Shown here one piece after another: positions 8,487 to 18,900 of a stretch of 62,121 bases of DNA; positions within the stretch are counted from its first letter, which is position 1; each line of letters starts with the position of its first letter. The position numbers were made by a program, and so were the translations under genes. The notes below the pieces were generated by a model. That model had not been told where the DNA came from. It ran no database searches and saw nothing but the letters and a program-made list of their open reading frames with translations. The stretch covers positions 1-62,121 of the forward strand of contig JAFZKP010000036.1 in the NCBI GenBank assembly GCA_017553625.1, given 5' to 3'. This stretch comes from Bacteroidales bacterium (GTDB lineage Bacteria; Bacteroidota; Bacteroidia; Bacteroidales; F082).

Positions 8487-8649
8487 TGTTATTAAGATTT
8501 ATTGGTTTGTTATTCGGTTGATAATCAGGCAAAAAAAATGACGGCTTCAAGAGACCGTCAGCGAATGAAATAGTGACAAAACTTGCGGAATTGCTGAAAT
8601 TCAGCACGCCTTTGAGGCGCAAATCCGGTAACACTTTGTGTCTTGTCAT
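8461..8649 (-). CDS. Putative pyrBI leader ORF overlapping pyrB
   Basis: From the ATG at 8649 an ORF of 62 codons ([15 protein letters not shown]...) runs through the leader terminator and stops 26 bases inside pyrB. The predicted transcription start is only a base or two upstream, so it would be nearly leaderless. In enterobacterial pyrBI, a leader peptide translated through the attenuator prevents the terminator hairpin from forming when UTP is low; this ORF is placed to do the same. Whether it is translated is inference. Confidence 0.4.
   Translation of the reverse strand: MTRHKVLPDLRLKGVLNFSNSASFVTISFADGLLKPSFFLPDYQPNNKPINLNNNVNLIKKP
8531..8560 (-). terminator. Intrinsic terminator in the pyrBI leader (attenuator)
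   Basis: On the minus strand TGACGG (8560-8555) pairs with CCGTCA (8544-8539), followed directly by eight T residues (8538-8531). It is 45 bases upstream of the pyrB start codon and inside the putative leader ORF. Confidence 0.7.
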
Positions 8650-8656
8650 CGGGTTG

Positions 8657-8664
8657 CAAATATA
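8657..8664 (-). promoter_or_regulatory. -7 box of the pyrBI promoter
   Basis: The minus strand reads TATATTTG, a perfect TAnnTTTG -7 element, giving a start near 8651 and a leader of about 165 bases containing the attenuator. No convincing -33 element is seen. Confidence 0.6.
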
Positions 8665-8764
8665 CAACAAATTTTTTATCCGTCCAGAAAAATTATGTAA
8701 AATTTTTTTAAGAATTTTTTCAAAAAAATGAAAACTATGTTAAAAAAATTAAAGAAAAAAACAC

Positions 8765-8795
8765 TTGACAAGTAGAAAAAAACACTATATTTTTG
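8765..8795 (+). promoter_or_regulatory. Promoter of the exported-protein/RHS block
   Basis: TTGAC (8765-8769) and TATTTTTG (8788-8795) are 18 bases apart, the same geometry as the repeats at 6040 and 6773. It points toward the lipoprotein gene at 8950. The interval 8670-8949 holds no other gene. Confidence 0.6.
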
Positions 8796-8949
8796 TAGCG
8801 TAATTCAAAACTGAAAAATATGAGGCGTGTGAATTTGAAAATGATTTAATCGGGTCTGCTGTTTGGGCACAAGGAGCGGCAGACGGAAAAGGTTCTTGGA
8901 ATCTGACATTGTGCGAAAATCAATTATTATTAATCAAAAATTTAAGTTT

Positions 8950-10026
8950 ATGAGACGAAAACACGTAAAAAGACTGGCATTTGTGATGCTGTTTGCCACA
9001 GCGGTTGCGATGTATTTTGTGGCATGCAAGAAAAACATTGTTACACCTATTAATAATAAGCCGGCAACGGAAAATAATCTTGAGTATTCTAATGAAGCGA
9101 AGAAAATTGTTTCAAGAATCAAGAGATTTGAGAGTCAATTGGCTGATAAAGAGAATGTTATGAGGGAAGACCTTCACGTCCCAATTGACAGCGCGTTATT
9201 GGATATTGAGTCGTTATTTAACGCATCATACGCTTTTCCGGAAAGGAAATACATTGAAACGGTTAAGCAGGATATTGAATTCAGTATTGACGTAAACGTT
9301 GAAAACGGGGTGTCGTTTGGTGATGTGGCTGATTTGTATGAAGAAATCGTGGAATCTGTAAGACAGTCGTACGCCAACGATGGTATCGTGAATAATAAAT
9401 CCCTGATGGCAGTTGCCGTTGAGAAAGGGGAGAGTCGAGGTGGCAGCACGAACGTTAAGGTTCATGTTATAACTGGAAAGGTCGAGAATAACAGTTCGGC
9501 TTTGAATAACGGTTTTAACCCCTTCGAACCATGTGATTGCTGGTATTTTGGAGAATATGGCGGCACTTGCGATGACCCTTCGGTTTTCGGTGATGCCGCA
9601 GAAATAATTGAAGACACCATTAATTATTATTATGGCGGTGTTTCGGTGTCAAAACCAGGTTACAGGCAATTGGCAGCAAATATTACGAGAATAGTCTTGG
9701 ATGGCAGCGAGTTTGTTGACGATGATGGAAACCCTTATATTTATTATCATAACATTAACAACAATCCTCCGTTATACCTGGATTATCTGATGCTCAATTA
9801 CTATTTCAACAGGGAAAAAGAAGTTCTTTTAACCCTTTTGCCTAATGAGTTGAGACAGAATAGCTTGTTGCCTGAGATGCCTGCTTTTTTAGAAGTTGAC
9901 ATACAAGGGCTTATCGGGTCGGTTGGTAATACGGGATGTGTTTATCATAAAAACTATGTTACATATTGTAGTGTTTACGAAATACCTTCAAGCGTGTTGG
10001 CTAATGCCGTGGATTTGTTAAAATAG
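8950..10026 (+). CDS. Putative lipoprotein, first gene of the RHS block
   Basis: This 358-residue protein begins MRRKHVKRLAF and has a lipoprotein signal peptide with lipobox YFVAC, so it should be anchored to a membrane, most likely the outer membrane. I chose this ATG because the upstream in-frame extension has no signal. The mature part starts with a charged helical segment, then contains a Cys-rich patch (EPCDCWYFGEYGGTC) and a C-terminal pair of cysteines (GCVYHKNYVTYC). I do not recognise a family. It is followed after 7 bases by a T9SS cargo gene and heads a five-gene run of exported proteins that ends in a giant RHS protein, so a role in anchoring or processing those partners is possible but unproven. 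Confidence 0.75.
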   Translation: MRRKHVKRLAFVMLFATAVAMYFVACKKNIVTPINNKPATENNLEYSNEAKKIVSRIKRFESQLADKENVMREDLHVPIDSALLDIESLFNASYAFPERKYIETVKQDIEFSIDVNVENGVSFGDVADLYEEIVESVRQSYANDGIVNNKSLMAVAVEKGESRGGSTNVKVHVITGKVENNSSALNNGFNPFEPCDCWYFGEYGGTCDDPSVFGDAAEIIEDTINYYYGGVSVSKPGYRQLAANITRIVLDGSEFVDDDGNPYIYYHNINNNPPLYLDYLMLNYYFNREKEVLLTLLPNELRQNSLLPEMPAFLEVDIQGLIGSVGNTGCVYHKNYVTYCSVYEIPSSVLANAVDLLK

Positions 10027-10033
10027 GATAATC

Positions 10034-11524
10034 ATGAGGAAGTTTATATTGGCGGCATTGTACCTGATTACCATTGCATTACATTCACAACAATGGGTGC
10101 TGAACTATGAGATGCCTGATGGTGTGTCGCTTGTTGGCGGCGCGGGAAATTCTGATGGAAATTATATTGTCGGTTACTGTGATTACAAAGGAAATAGTGG
10201 ATATACGGCGGCATACGCTATGTTTGTTGACCAAAACGGAGGTTATCATGAGAAAAAGATGGGATTTGATGGTTACAAAGCATGTTTCTGCAGTGCAATT
10301 TGTCTTGACGATGGCAATGTTTTTGTTGCAGGTTTAAAAGGTGGAACTTATGAGAATCATGTTTATGACACATTGTGGATTGCTATCATGACACCGGATT
10401 TGGAAATAATAGAAGAGCGTGATTATCCGCGTATTGAACCTTATAAAACATGGACTACTGACATTTATATGGATTTCAATAACCAAGGTGATGTTGTGGT
10501 TTTGGCAGATGTTTCTAAATATGATGACCTCGTGATGATGACAAATGGTGTGTATGTCGTATTGAAATGTGATGTGCATGGTAATTTGTTGAATAGCAAG
10601 TATTTTGCTGAAGGTAATGGTCCTGGAGGAGCGAGACCTACAGGGATAAAAAAGGTTCCAAACAGTGATTTGATGATGATTCTCGGCAAAGGGTTTATGT
10701 TTAATAATTATCATAGCGTAAGCTATATCGACGACGATTTGAATAAAGTCGCTTCATACCCACTGCAGATGACGGAGTCATTTTGGAATTATTGTGATTA
10801 TTGGAAAGACGGCGACCGCTTTCTAATGTCATCATTATCAAATTATTATGGCGGCGGTTCGTTGGGTTATCATGCGTCTGTTTTTTTAGTTGACAAAGAA
10901 GGGATGTATATGGATTCATTGGTTCTTGACCGTGTCGATACTGCGGATTATACTGCGCAGTATGGCAGTATGGCGTATGCTTCTGATGATGCCATTTATA
11001 TTGCGACGTATTGGGAAAACGGAATGAATGAAATGCCTAATGATGCTGTTATATATTTGATTGATAATGAGTTGAACTTAAATGGAAGTAAACGACTCGT
11101 TTGTGATGACGCAAAAATTAGGCTAAAACATTGTCAAACGACATCAGACGGAGGTTGTTTGGTATACGGACAGTGTAAGAGAACTAATAACGAAGAGATT
11201 GTTTGCGTCTGGAAACTTAATCAGGAGGATTTTGTCGTTCCGTGGCATATTAATGAATTACCAAAGGACTCGCATCCTCGGGCCATTTACCCGAATCCCA
11301 CATCGGATTATCTTAATATTCGATCGGATTGTGTTGATAATCAAGAATGTGTGATTGTGATTAGAAATATGAAAGGAGGGAAATTATTTGAAAAGAGATT
11401 TGAAAACAGCGGTTTTATGCTGACCATTGATATTTCAATGTTTGAAGAAGGGACTTATTTATATGAAGTTGTTTCAGATGGTCGGCTTGTGAATTATGGG
11501 AAATTTATTAAAAACCAATACTAA
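10034..11524 (+). CDS. Secreted protein with T9SS C-terminal sorting domain
   Basis: The 496-residue protein has a signal peptide (MRKFILAALYLITIALHSQQ) and ends in a type A T9SS sorting domain of about 75 residues: AIYPNPTSDYLNIRSD at the start, then IRNMKGGKLFEKRF and EGTYLYEVVSDGRLV. Such domains direct passage through the T9SS translocon and are removed at the cell surface. The middle (residues 20-410) is a series of beta-rich repeats with SDGNYIVGYCD, DDGNVFVAG and SDGGCLVYGQ, resembling beta-propeller-like blades found in many secreted Bacteroidota proteins. It sits 7 bases after the lipoprotein gene. No enzymatic motif is visible. Confidence 0.85.
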   Translation: MRKFILAALYLITIALHSQQWVLNYEMPDGVSLVGGAGNSDGNYIVGYCDYKGNSGYTAAYAMFVDQNGGYHEKKMGFDGYKACFCSAICLDDGNVFVAGLKGGTYENHVYDTLWIAIMTPDLEIIEERDYPRIEPYKTWTTDIYMDFNNQGDVVVLADVSKYDDLVMMTNGVYVVLKCDVHGNLLNSKYFAEGNGPGGARPTGIKKVPNSDLMMILGKGFMFNNYHSVSYIDDDLNKVASYPLQMTESFWNYCDYWKDGDRFLMSSLSNYYGGGSLGYHASVFLVDKEGMYMDSLVLDRVDTADYTAQYGSMAYASDDAIYIATYWENGMNEMPNDAVIYLIDNELNLNGSKRLVCDDAKIRLKHCQTTSDGGCLVYGQCKRTNNEEIVCVWKLNQEDFVVPWHINELPKDSHPRAIYPNPTSDYLNIRSDCVDNQECVIVIRNMKGGKLFEKRFENSGFMLTIDISMFEEGTYLYEVVSDGRLVNYGKFIKNQY

Positions 11525-11541
11525 CATTAAAATTTAAAATT

Positions 11542-12519
11542 ATGAAACCACGTATTTTATTGATTGTTATTGCATTAACATTTTTGCCTAACATTTTTGC
11601 CATTGCGCAGGAAAAAGGAGGCTGCGATCTTTGCGGACCGTCTGGGACATCACAAAACCAGGCAAATGGCAACTATTCTGCAACCGTCGGAATGAATAAT
11701 GTGACGATGGGAGCCAACTCCATGGCTGTTGGAATGGCTAACAAAACCTTGGGCGCAGCGTCGTTTGCGATGGGAAAATTTGTTTATGCCAATGCCACTA
11801 ACGCTATCGTAATTGGAAGTGGATTGGATAATTCGGATTCCAAAGCATTGATTAACAGCACTTCGGGAACGTTGATTGTCGGTTTTAACAGCCGACGCCC
11901 CACATTGTTTGTAGGGACTTCAAACGGTGGAGAAACTACTGGTAAAATCGGCATCGGGAATGTGACAAATCCGATGGCGAAACTGCATCTGTTGTCCGAT
12001 TCAAATGAGGATGCGGGAATGATTCTTGAGACTTCGAATAAGAACGGGAAAAAAGCGTTTCTGCAACTATATGACAAAAACCATCAGATTGAGGTGTCGA
12101 AGACAGGCATGAATATCTCCTCAACAAATGATTTTTTGAATATTGATGCCAGTGCCATAAAAATGAATGGGAAAGTCGGAATTAATATCGATAACAGCTT
12201 CACGGGTGATTATGACTATACTTTGGCTGTTAAAGGCGGAATACTGACAAGCGAGGTTTATGTGAAAGAGGTTGACGAATGGCACGATTATGTCTTTTCC
12301 CAGGATTATGAACTGATGCCGCTGGATGATTTGGAGAGGTTTATTCAGGAGAATAAACATTTGCCGGATTTGCCATCGGAAAACGAGGTCGTTGGAAAAG
12401 GTTATAATATGGTGCAGATGGAAGGCTTCCTATTGAAGAAAATTGAAGAGCTGACATTGTATACCATTGAGCTTGAGAAGCGGCTACAGGAGCTACAAAA
12501 GATTGTTGGACAATACTAA
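11542..12519 (+). CDS. Trimeric-adhesin/tail-fibre-like exported protein
   Basis: This 325-residue protein has a signal peptide ending IFAIAQ. Residues about 45-105 carry YadA-head-like repeats in which small residues recur every 14 positions (SATVGMNN, SMAVGMAN, SFAMGKF, AIVIGSGL), a left-handed parallel beta-roll that trimerises. A phage-fibre-like segment (GIGNVTNPMAKLHL) follows. The C-terminus has the Bacteroidota fibre ending DYVFSQDYELMPLDDLERFIQ, HLPDLPSENEV and a coiled coil of about 35 residues from FLLKKIEEL to ELQKIVG. That ending is related in position to S74-type chaperone tails, but the catalytic motif is not evident. It lies in the RHS block with short spacers on both sides. 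Confidence 0.8.
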   Translation: MKPRILLIVIALTFLPNIFAIAQEKGGCDLCGPSGTSQNQANGNYSATVGMNNVTMGANSMAVGMANKTLGAASFAMGKFVYANATNAIVIGSGLDNSDSKALINSTSGTLIVGFNSRRPTLFVGTSNGGETTGKIGIGNVTNPMAKLHLLSDSNEDAGMILETSNKNGKKAFLQLYDKNHQIEVSKTGMNISSTNDFLNIDASAIKMNGKVGINIDNSFTGDYDYTLAVKGGILTSEVYVKEVDEWHDYVFSQDYELMPLDDLERFIQENKHLPDLPSENEVVGKGYNMVQMEGFLLKKIEELTLYTIELEKRLQELQKIVGQY

Positions 12520-12530
12520 AACTTGGAACT

Positions 12531-12956
12531 ATGAGAACGAAATATTTTTTGATGTTTTTTGTGCTCGCGTTGTCTTCTGTTTTTAGTAGCGAGGCTTATG
12601 CACAAAGATGTCTTATGTTCAAATATGACGCAGACGGCAATCGTACGAGGAGAACAGTCAACGAGAATTGCGATGATTTGAGAGAAACTTTGGAAATCGA
12701 TGAAGTGGCTGATTATGAAGAAGATATGATGATTTATCCCAACCCGACTTCAGGAATTTTTAAGATTTCAATGACTAAAGAATTTGATGAAGAATCATCG
12801 CATTATGAGTTGTATGATGTCAATGGAGTGATGATTATGAGAAATTGCTTGCAAAAGGAAACGGATGTTGACATTTGCGGGATGCCGTCGGGAGTCTATC
12901 TGTTGAAGATTGTAAGTGGTGATGATGTGATTTCAAGGATTATTTTGAAACAATAA
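12531..12956 (+). CDS. Small T9SS-sorted protein with one YD-like motif
   Basis: The 141-residue product has a signal peptide ending SEAYAQ, then a single motif FKYDADGNRTRR that is the classic RHS/YD repeat signature, an acidic linker, and a complete T9SS type A sorting domain (MIYPNPTSGIFKI to GVYLLKIVSGDDVISRIILKQ). It is 12 bases upstream of the giant RHS gene, whose own C-terminus lacks a sorting domain. This pairing could mean the small protein carries or anchors the RHS shell at the surface, or it could be the decayed end of another RHS gene. The first view is inference only. Confidence 0.8.
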   Translation: MRTKYFLMFFVLALSSVFSSEAYAQRCLMFKYDADGNRTRRTVNENCDDLRETLEIDEVADYEEDMMIYPNPTSGIFKISMTKEFDEESSHYELYDVNGVMIMRNCLQKETDVDICGMPSGVYLLKIVSGDDVISRIILKQ

Positions 12957-12968
12957 AACCGAAATGTT

Positions 12969-15900
12969 ATGAAAAGGAAACTATTATTGATTGTTTTGAC
13001 ATTGGCGGCTTTGGTGTCAAAATCCCAAACGTTTCAGCAGACCAATTTGGAACTTGATTTGGAGATACCATCGGATAAAAACTGTGTTTTTGAAGCTTCA
13101 ACCTCAATAAAACTGTTGAGCGGATTGCGTTGCAGTCCAAATTCTGATAAATCTGTGATGTTTTCCATAGACAGATATGGCGTTTTCCCGCCGGATGAAG
13201 GCTATCTTGGAGGACCATCGCCAACTAATAATGGCGGCGTGGTCGGGGCATTGCCTGGAGAACTCAATGTCAACGAGTTGGGCGCTGGAGTTTACTCTAT
13301 CCCGATATTTATGCCTCAAGGAATAGGCAAAATGACACCCGAAATCGCTGTGACTTATAATAATCAGATGGGTAACGGCTTGCTTGGATGGGGATGGAAT
13401 TTGTCAGGATTGTCATCGATTACAAGAACTGGTCGAACCCCGTACCATGATGGGAGTCAGACGTCTGTAAATTTTATCCATGACAGGTTTTCAATGGACG
13501 GCAAAAGACTGATGTTGTGTAGTGGAAATTACGGTGGTAATGGTGCTGTTTATAAAACGGAGATTGATGAGATGAACAAAATCGTCTCATTTACAGACGG
13601 TTATAACGGACCTGCACGCTTTATGGTTTATAAGAAAGATGGCGCCATTTGGGAATATGGCGGTACGGATGACTCAAGAATAGAACCGCAGAATGATAAT
13701 AATGTCGTCATGACATGGCTCGTGAACAAGATTTCTGATCCTGATGGCAATTCAATTGTCTTTCAATATCTTGAAAATCAACAGACTGGCGAGTTTTATA
13801 TCAAAAGAATAGATTATACATTAAACGTTGATGCAGGCATAAATTCAATGTATAGAGTGAACTTCATTTATTCTGATCGTGATGATGCTGAAAGTGGTTA
13901 TATCAGTGGAAGTATTGTTCAAATCAAAAAGATTTTGAAGAATATTACAATAAAAAATATGACTACAGGTGCTTTGTTGTATGATTACTCGTTTGATTAT
14001 TATGAACCAGGCAATTACTCTGATAATCAAAAGTTTATGTATAATAGGCTTAAATCTGTCGGGCTTGTCGCCAATGGCATGAAGATAAATCCTACAACTA
14101 TCAGTTGGAATAAAAAGAATGAGCATTATCCTAATAATTTTCAATCGTTTACGCTGAGCCAGAGCATATTTAATAAGGTGCCTTTTGTCGGTGACTTCAA
14201 CGGAGATGGTTTTTCTGATGTCCTGACGGTTCCTTATAAGATAGGAAACACTTATCCGAATAATGTTCAGGCTTCAATTTATTTGAATAATGGTGATGGC
14301 TCGTTCAACGAAAACCCGTTTTATACGTTTGAGTTCGACAGCAAGCTTGAATGGGTGTATATCGTTGATTTTGACGGGGATGGATTGGATGATGTGGTGC
14401 CGTATTATTCAAATGCCGATGAAAAATCAAGTTGGAAGTCTAAGATAAAATTCTATTTGAATAGGGGCAATGCGTTCACATACATTGACGAGATTAGCCG
14501 TCAGCGGTATTTTACGATTTATCCTGGAGATTTTTGTGCGGAAAGAAAAGTCAGTTTCATTTTGGATTGCAATAACGAGGGACAGTCGGCTATTTATTAT
14601 CCGCATATTGTGTATTTCAAAGATAATGAAGTGGTTAGCCAGACTCTTGGGGTGGAATCGTATGATTATGTCCCGAAAAGGATGGTCGTTGAAGATTTTG
14701 ATGCCGACGGAAGTTCTGAAATCATGTATTTGACGGAAAACACATCCGCTGTGGCTAAATTGTATCATATTGATAATCAATATTATATTAGTTGGCAGTA
14801 TGAAGATGGCAACTTTGATTGCGATGACTATCTTTTCAGCGGAGATTTTAATGGTGACGGCTATGCTGATTTCCTTAAATATGATAATAAAACATATTGG
14901 AAAATGGCGTTTTCTGACGGGAAAAGGCTTAAAACACCTGTGTCATGTCTGAATAATAGCTTGTTGAAAGGGTTGACGTTAGCTCCGCAAGACAGGTATC
15001 GCTGCTCTTTGGAGGATTTGTCGAAACCTTCGGTCACCATTAGAACCGCTGACTTTGACGGTGACGGCAAAACGGATGTGGCGGTGTTTAAAAACACAGG
15101 AGGTAATTATTATATGGATGTGGGCTTCAGAATGCATGTACCTGCCAATAATACATGCGGTTTTGGAGATATCAAGCGGTTTTATCTTAACATAAACCAC
15201 TCGCATCAATATGTCCATGTTGGAAATTTCCTCGGGAGAGAGAATATAAGTGTTCTCGGGAGTGTCAAGACCAGCCCTTATTATTCTGAGCTTCCCAAGA
15301 TTGTCTCGCTTAATCCGCAATCATCGAAATATAGTGTGGAGAGAATTACAGACGGTCTCGGTAATTCAAGAGGGTTCAAATATGAATACCTGACACCGAA
15401 AAACTCATTCTATAGCTTTGATTATAAATGGGTTGAAGATGATGTTCGTACTGTTGCTGTCCCAATCAGAGCTTTGTATTCGGATACGGTTTTTTCAACA
15501 AATGGCAACCCGTGCATCACAAGATATTCGTATGAAAACGCTTTGTATCATGCAAAAGGGCATGGTCTGCTTGGATTTGAGAAAACTAAAAATGAACATT
15601 TTATTAACGGCACTTCAGTAGAGAAAAACGTTATCGAGAATGATGTCGGAATTATTGAAAACAGCTTTATTGCCGTTCCAACTACTATTGTGAAGTATGG
15701 TCATGATAATCAATCGGTTGCAAAAACAGAATACTCGTATGATAAATACAAATGTTCGAAAAACCAGAAGGTTTTTATGCCTATGATAACTTGCAAAAAG
15801 ACAATTAATTATGATTACGACACTCCTGGCTCCGTGTTGAGAGTTGATGTTGAAAATATTGAGTATCAAGGAGATATGGCAGAGGATGTGTATAATGATG

Positions 15901-18900
15901 TGCTGAATGTCAAAAAAAATGTCGTGGGCGTTGACGAGAATTACAATGGTGATGATGCCTCTTCATGCAAATACTGGGAGGAGACGTGTTTTGAATACAA
16001 TAATAAACCTGGAAACTGGGTGGTGTCACGTGTAAAAAACAAAAAGTATTCAAAGCATTTTGATGACAAAGACCCTGTCGGCAGTTGCGAAGTATATTCG
16101 TATTCCGGCAACAATCCTTATCAGATAACAAAGACTGTTTCGCTTCCAAATCCTGATATGAATTATGCTGACCCGTTAAGGACGACAACGGAATATTCGT
16201 ATGATGCGCTTGGTCATGTTGTCATGCAGTCGATGGTTTCTCCTTCGTCGAAAAGCCAGAAAACAATACGCTTGACGTACGGGGAAGAGTATAATTACCG
16301 CTATCCGACAGTTTATGTCAATGAAAACGGTTGGGAGACCCATAGCACTTATGATAACAATTATGGCTCACTGTTGTCAGTGCTTGATTATAATCAGTTT
16401 GAGACTGTGAACCAGACGGATCCGTTTGAAATCACGATTGAGAAATCTTTGCCAGATGGAGTGAAATGTGTCAAAACGAAGCGTTGGGCTAAGGGTAATA
16501 TGCATTCTCCAACTAATGCAACTTATTATTGCTGGGAGAAAACGACTGGAATTGCGGAGAAAATGACGTTTTTCAACAAAAACGGGAAAACTCTTAGAGA
16601 AGTGACTTTCGGATTAAATGGAGAGCCTGTCTATACAGATTTTTCGTATGATGACAAGGGAAATGTCGTGTCAAAATCATTGCCGTATTTTGCCGGAGAA
16701 AACATCAATACTATTTATTTTGTCTACGATAATTTCAATAGATTGCGAGAAGAAGTGCATCCAAACGGTTTGGTAAAAAGTTATAGCTATAACAAATACC
16801 AGACGACAATTTCAAGCTCTTCGCAGGATGGTAATGCCCGCAATGTGGTTGAAACAGTGAATCCTATGGGATGGCGTGTCATGACGACTGACATTGGCGG
16901 AAACACAATAAAATATGAGTATTACAGTGACGGCAAGCTTAAAAGCGCGATGATTGGCGATAATCTTGCAACAAAAATTGAATACGAATACGATAACAGA
17001 CGCAACATGTTGAAAATGAAAGATCCTGCTTGTGGTGATGTGTCATATTCCTATAATGCGTTTGACGAGCTTATGACGTTGACAACCCCGAAACATGGTG
17101 TTATTTCATATAGTTATGACATGATGGGCAATATAATTAGTAGGGTGGAATCGTATGAAAACGGTAACGATGCTGTAACAACACAATGGGTTTATGACAA
17201 TAAAAAAGGCAAAATCGGGACCTTGTCGCAGATAATTTATGGTGATAGTCAAACCATTGATTATGAATACGATGACTTGCTGAGGCTGACTAATGCTCGC
17301 GAAACAATAAATGGTGATGTCTATACGACAAATTATACCTATAATAATGCAGGGCAGGAGGAAATTGTCACGTATCCGACAGGTTTTGCCGTTGAAAAGC
17401 AATATTCAAATACTGGCCTTTACAAATCAATGTTAAATGCGGATGACAAGACTGTGCTTTGGTATTCCAATAAAGCTAATGCAATGGGGTATGTTTCTGA
17501 TTATCAAGTTGGTAACGGATTAAAAACGCAAAGGAATTATGATGACAAAACTAATCTTCTTGAAGGGATTGTGACGAAAAACGGGAATGTCGTTTGTCAA
17601 AACATCACTTATTCATACGATATGTTTGGAAATCTTGTCAATAGGACGAAAAAGTTGGGCATGAACAAATCCGAAAGCTTCACTTACGACGGCTTTAATC
17701 GCTTGGTCGGAATAAAACTGAATAATATGACTACAGGCGAAATGGCTTATGATAACTTTGGCAATATTCTGTCGAAAAACACCGAAGGACTTGATGTTTT
17801 CTATGATGCTCATTATGACGACAATAACCCGTATTCTGTTACGAGAGCCAAGACGGATGTTGATGATAACGCGTTTTTAAACCAGATTATCGAATATACC
17901 CCTTTTGACAAGATGTCGAGAATCCGCTGTGGCAAAAATTCGTATACTATTGACTATGGCTATGACCATGAACGAATTCATTCTGTTGAAATAACAGATG
18001 TCGGCACTAAAGAAAAAGTATATGTCGGTGATTGTGAATATGTTAAAGACAAAGGAACAGAATTTGCCTATACGTATTTGAATGGTCCTTCGGGCGTGTT
18101 CGCGGTTTGTCGCACAGATAATAATGGTAATACGAAAGTATTCTACGTCCACAAAGATCACCTTGAATCGTGGTGCTTGATTACAGATGAGAAGGGTAAT
18201 GTCGTGCAGAAGACAAGTTATGATGCGTGGGGTAATCCGAGAAGTGATGACAAATGGTCTGGCGCTTATGATGGAGAACTGTTGTGCGACAGAGGATTTA
18301 CTGGTCATGAGCATGTCTCGGCATTCGGATTCATCAATATGAACGGTCGCGCCTACGACCCGATGATGTCGATGATGATGAGCCCCGATGATTATGTCCA
18401 GAACCCTGATTTTTCGCAGAATTACAACCGTTATATATACTGCTACAATAATCCGCTGTCGTATCGCGACCCTTCTGGCGAATGGGTGGAATGGCTGATG
18501 TACGGAGTGTTTAACGGAGTGGTGAATGTGATTTGTAATTTGGATTATATCAACAGTTTTGAAGAAGGCGCGTTGTCGTTTGGAGCGGGTTTTGTCGGTG
18601 GCTGCCTTACTCAAGGGCTGTCGGAATGCTCGTGGGCTCTGCAAGTGTTTGGCAATGTTTCCGCGGCGACTTTGAAAACTGGCGTTAACAATTTTGTGAA
18701 ACAAAACACAGGAAGTGGTCTTGATTGGAGCATACTTGAAAATGCAAGTTTCAAGAGCGATGTAATGTATACGCTTGGTTCAAGTCTGGCGAAATCGACC
18801 CTGACTGCTTATGTTAAACAGCCGACAGATAACGAACAGGGCGTGAGTCTGCTAAGCAAAATGACTGATAATGAAGTGAGTAAGTCACTAATAGAGGTGA

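Noticed and set aside
5855-9000. Search for a DGR reverse transcriptase next to VR1
   Set aside because: No frame in this interval, or elsewhere in the window, shows reverse transcriptase motifs such as Y-x-DD; the enzyme must lie outside if it exists.
17877-18704. 275-codon open frame antisense to the RHS core, considered as a possible immunity gene
   Set aside because: It lies fully within the conserved RHS core and tip coding region, and its translation is a mirror of that sequence with no domain.
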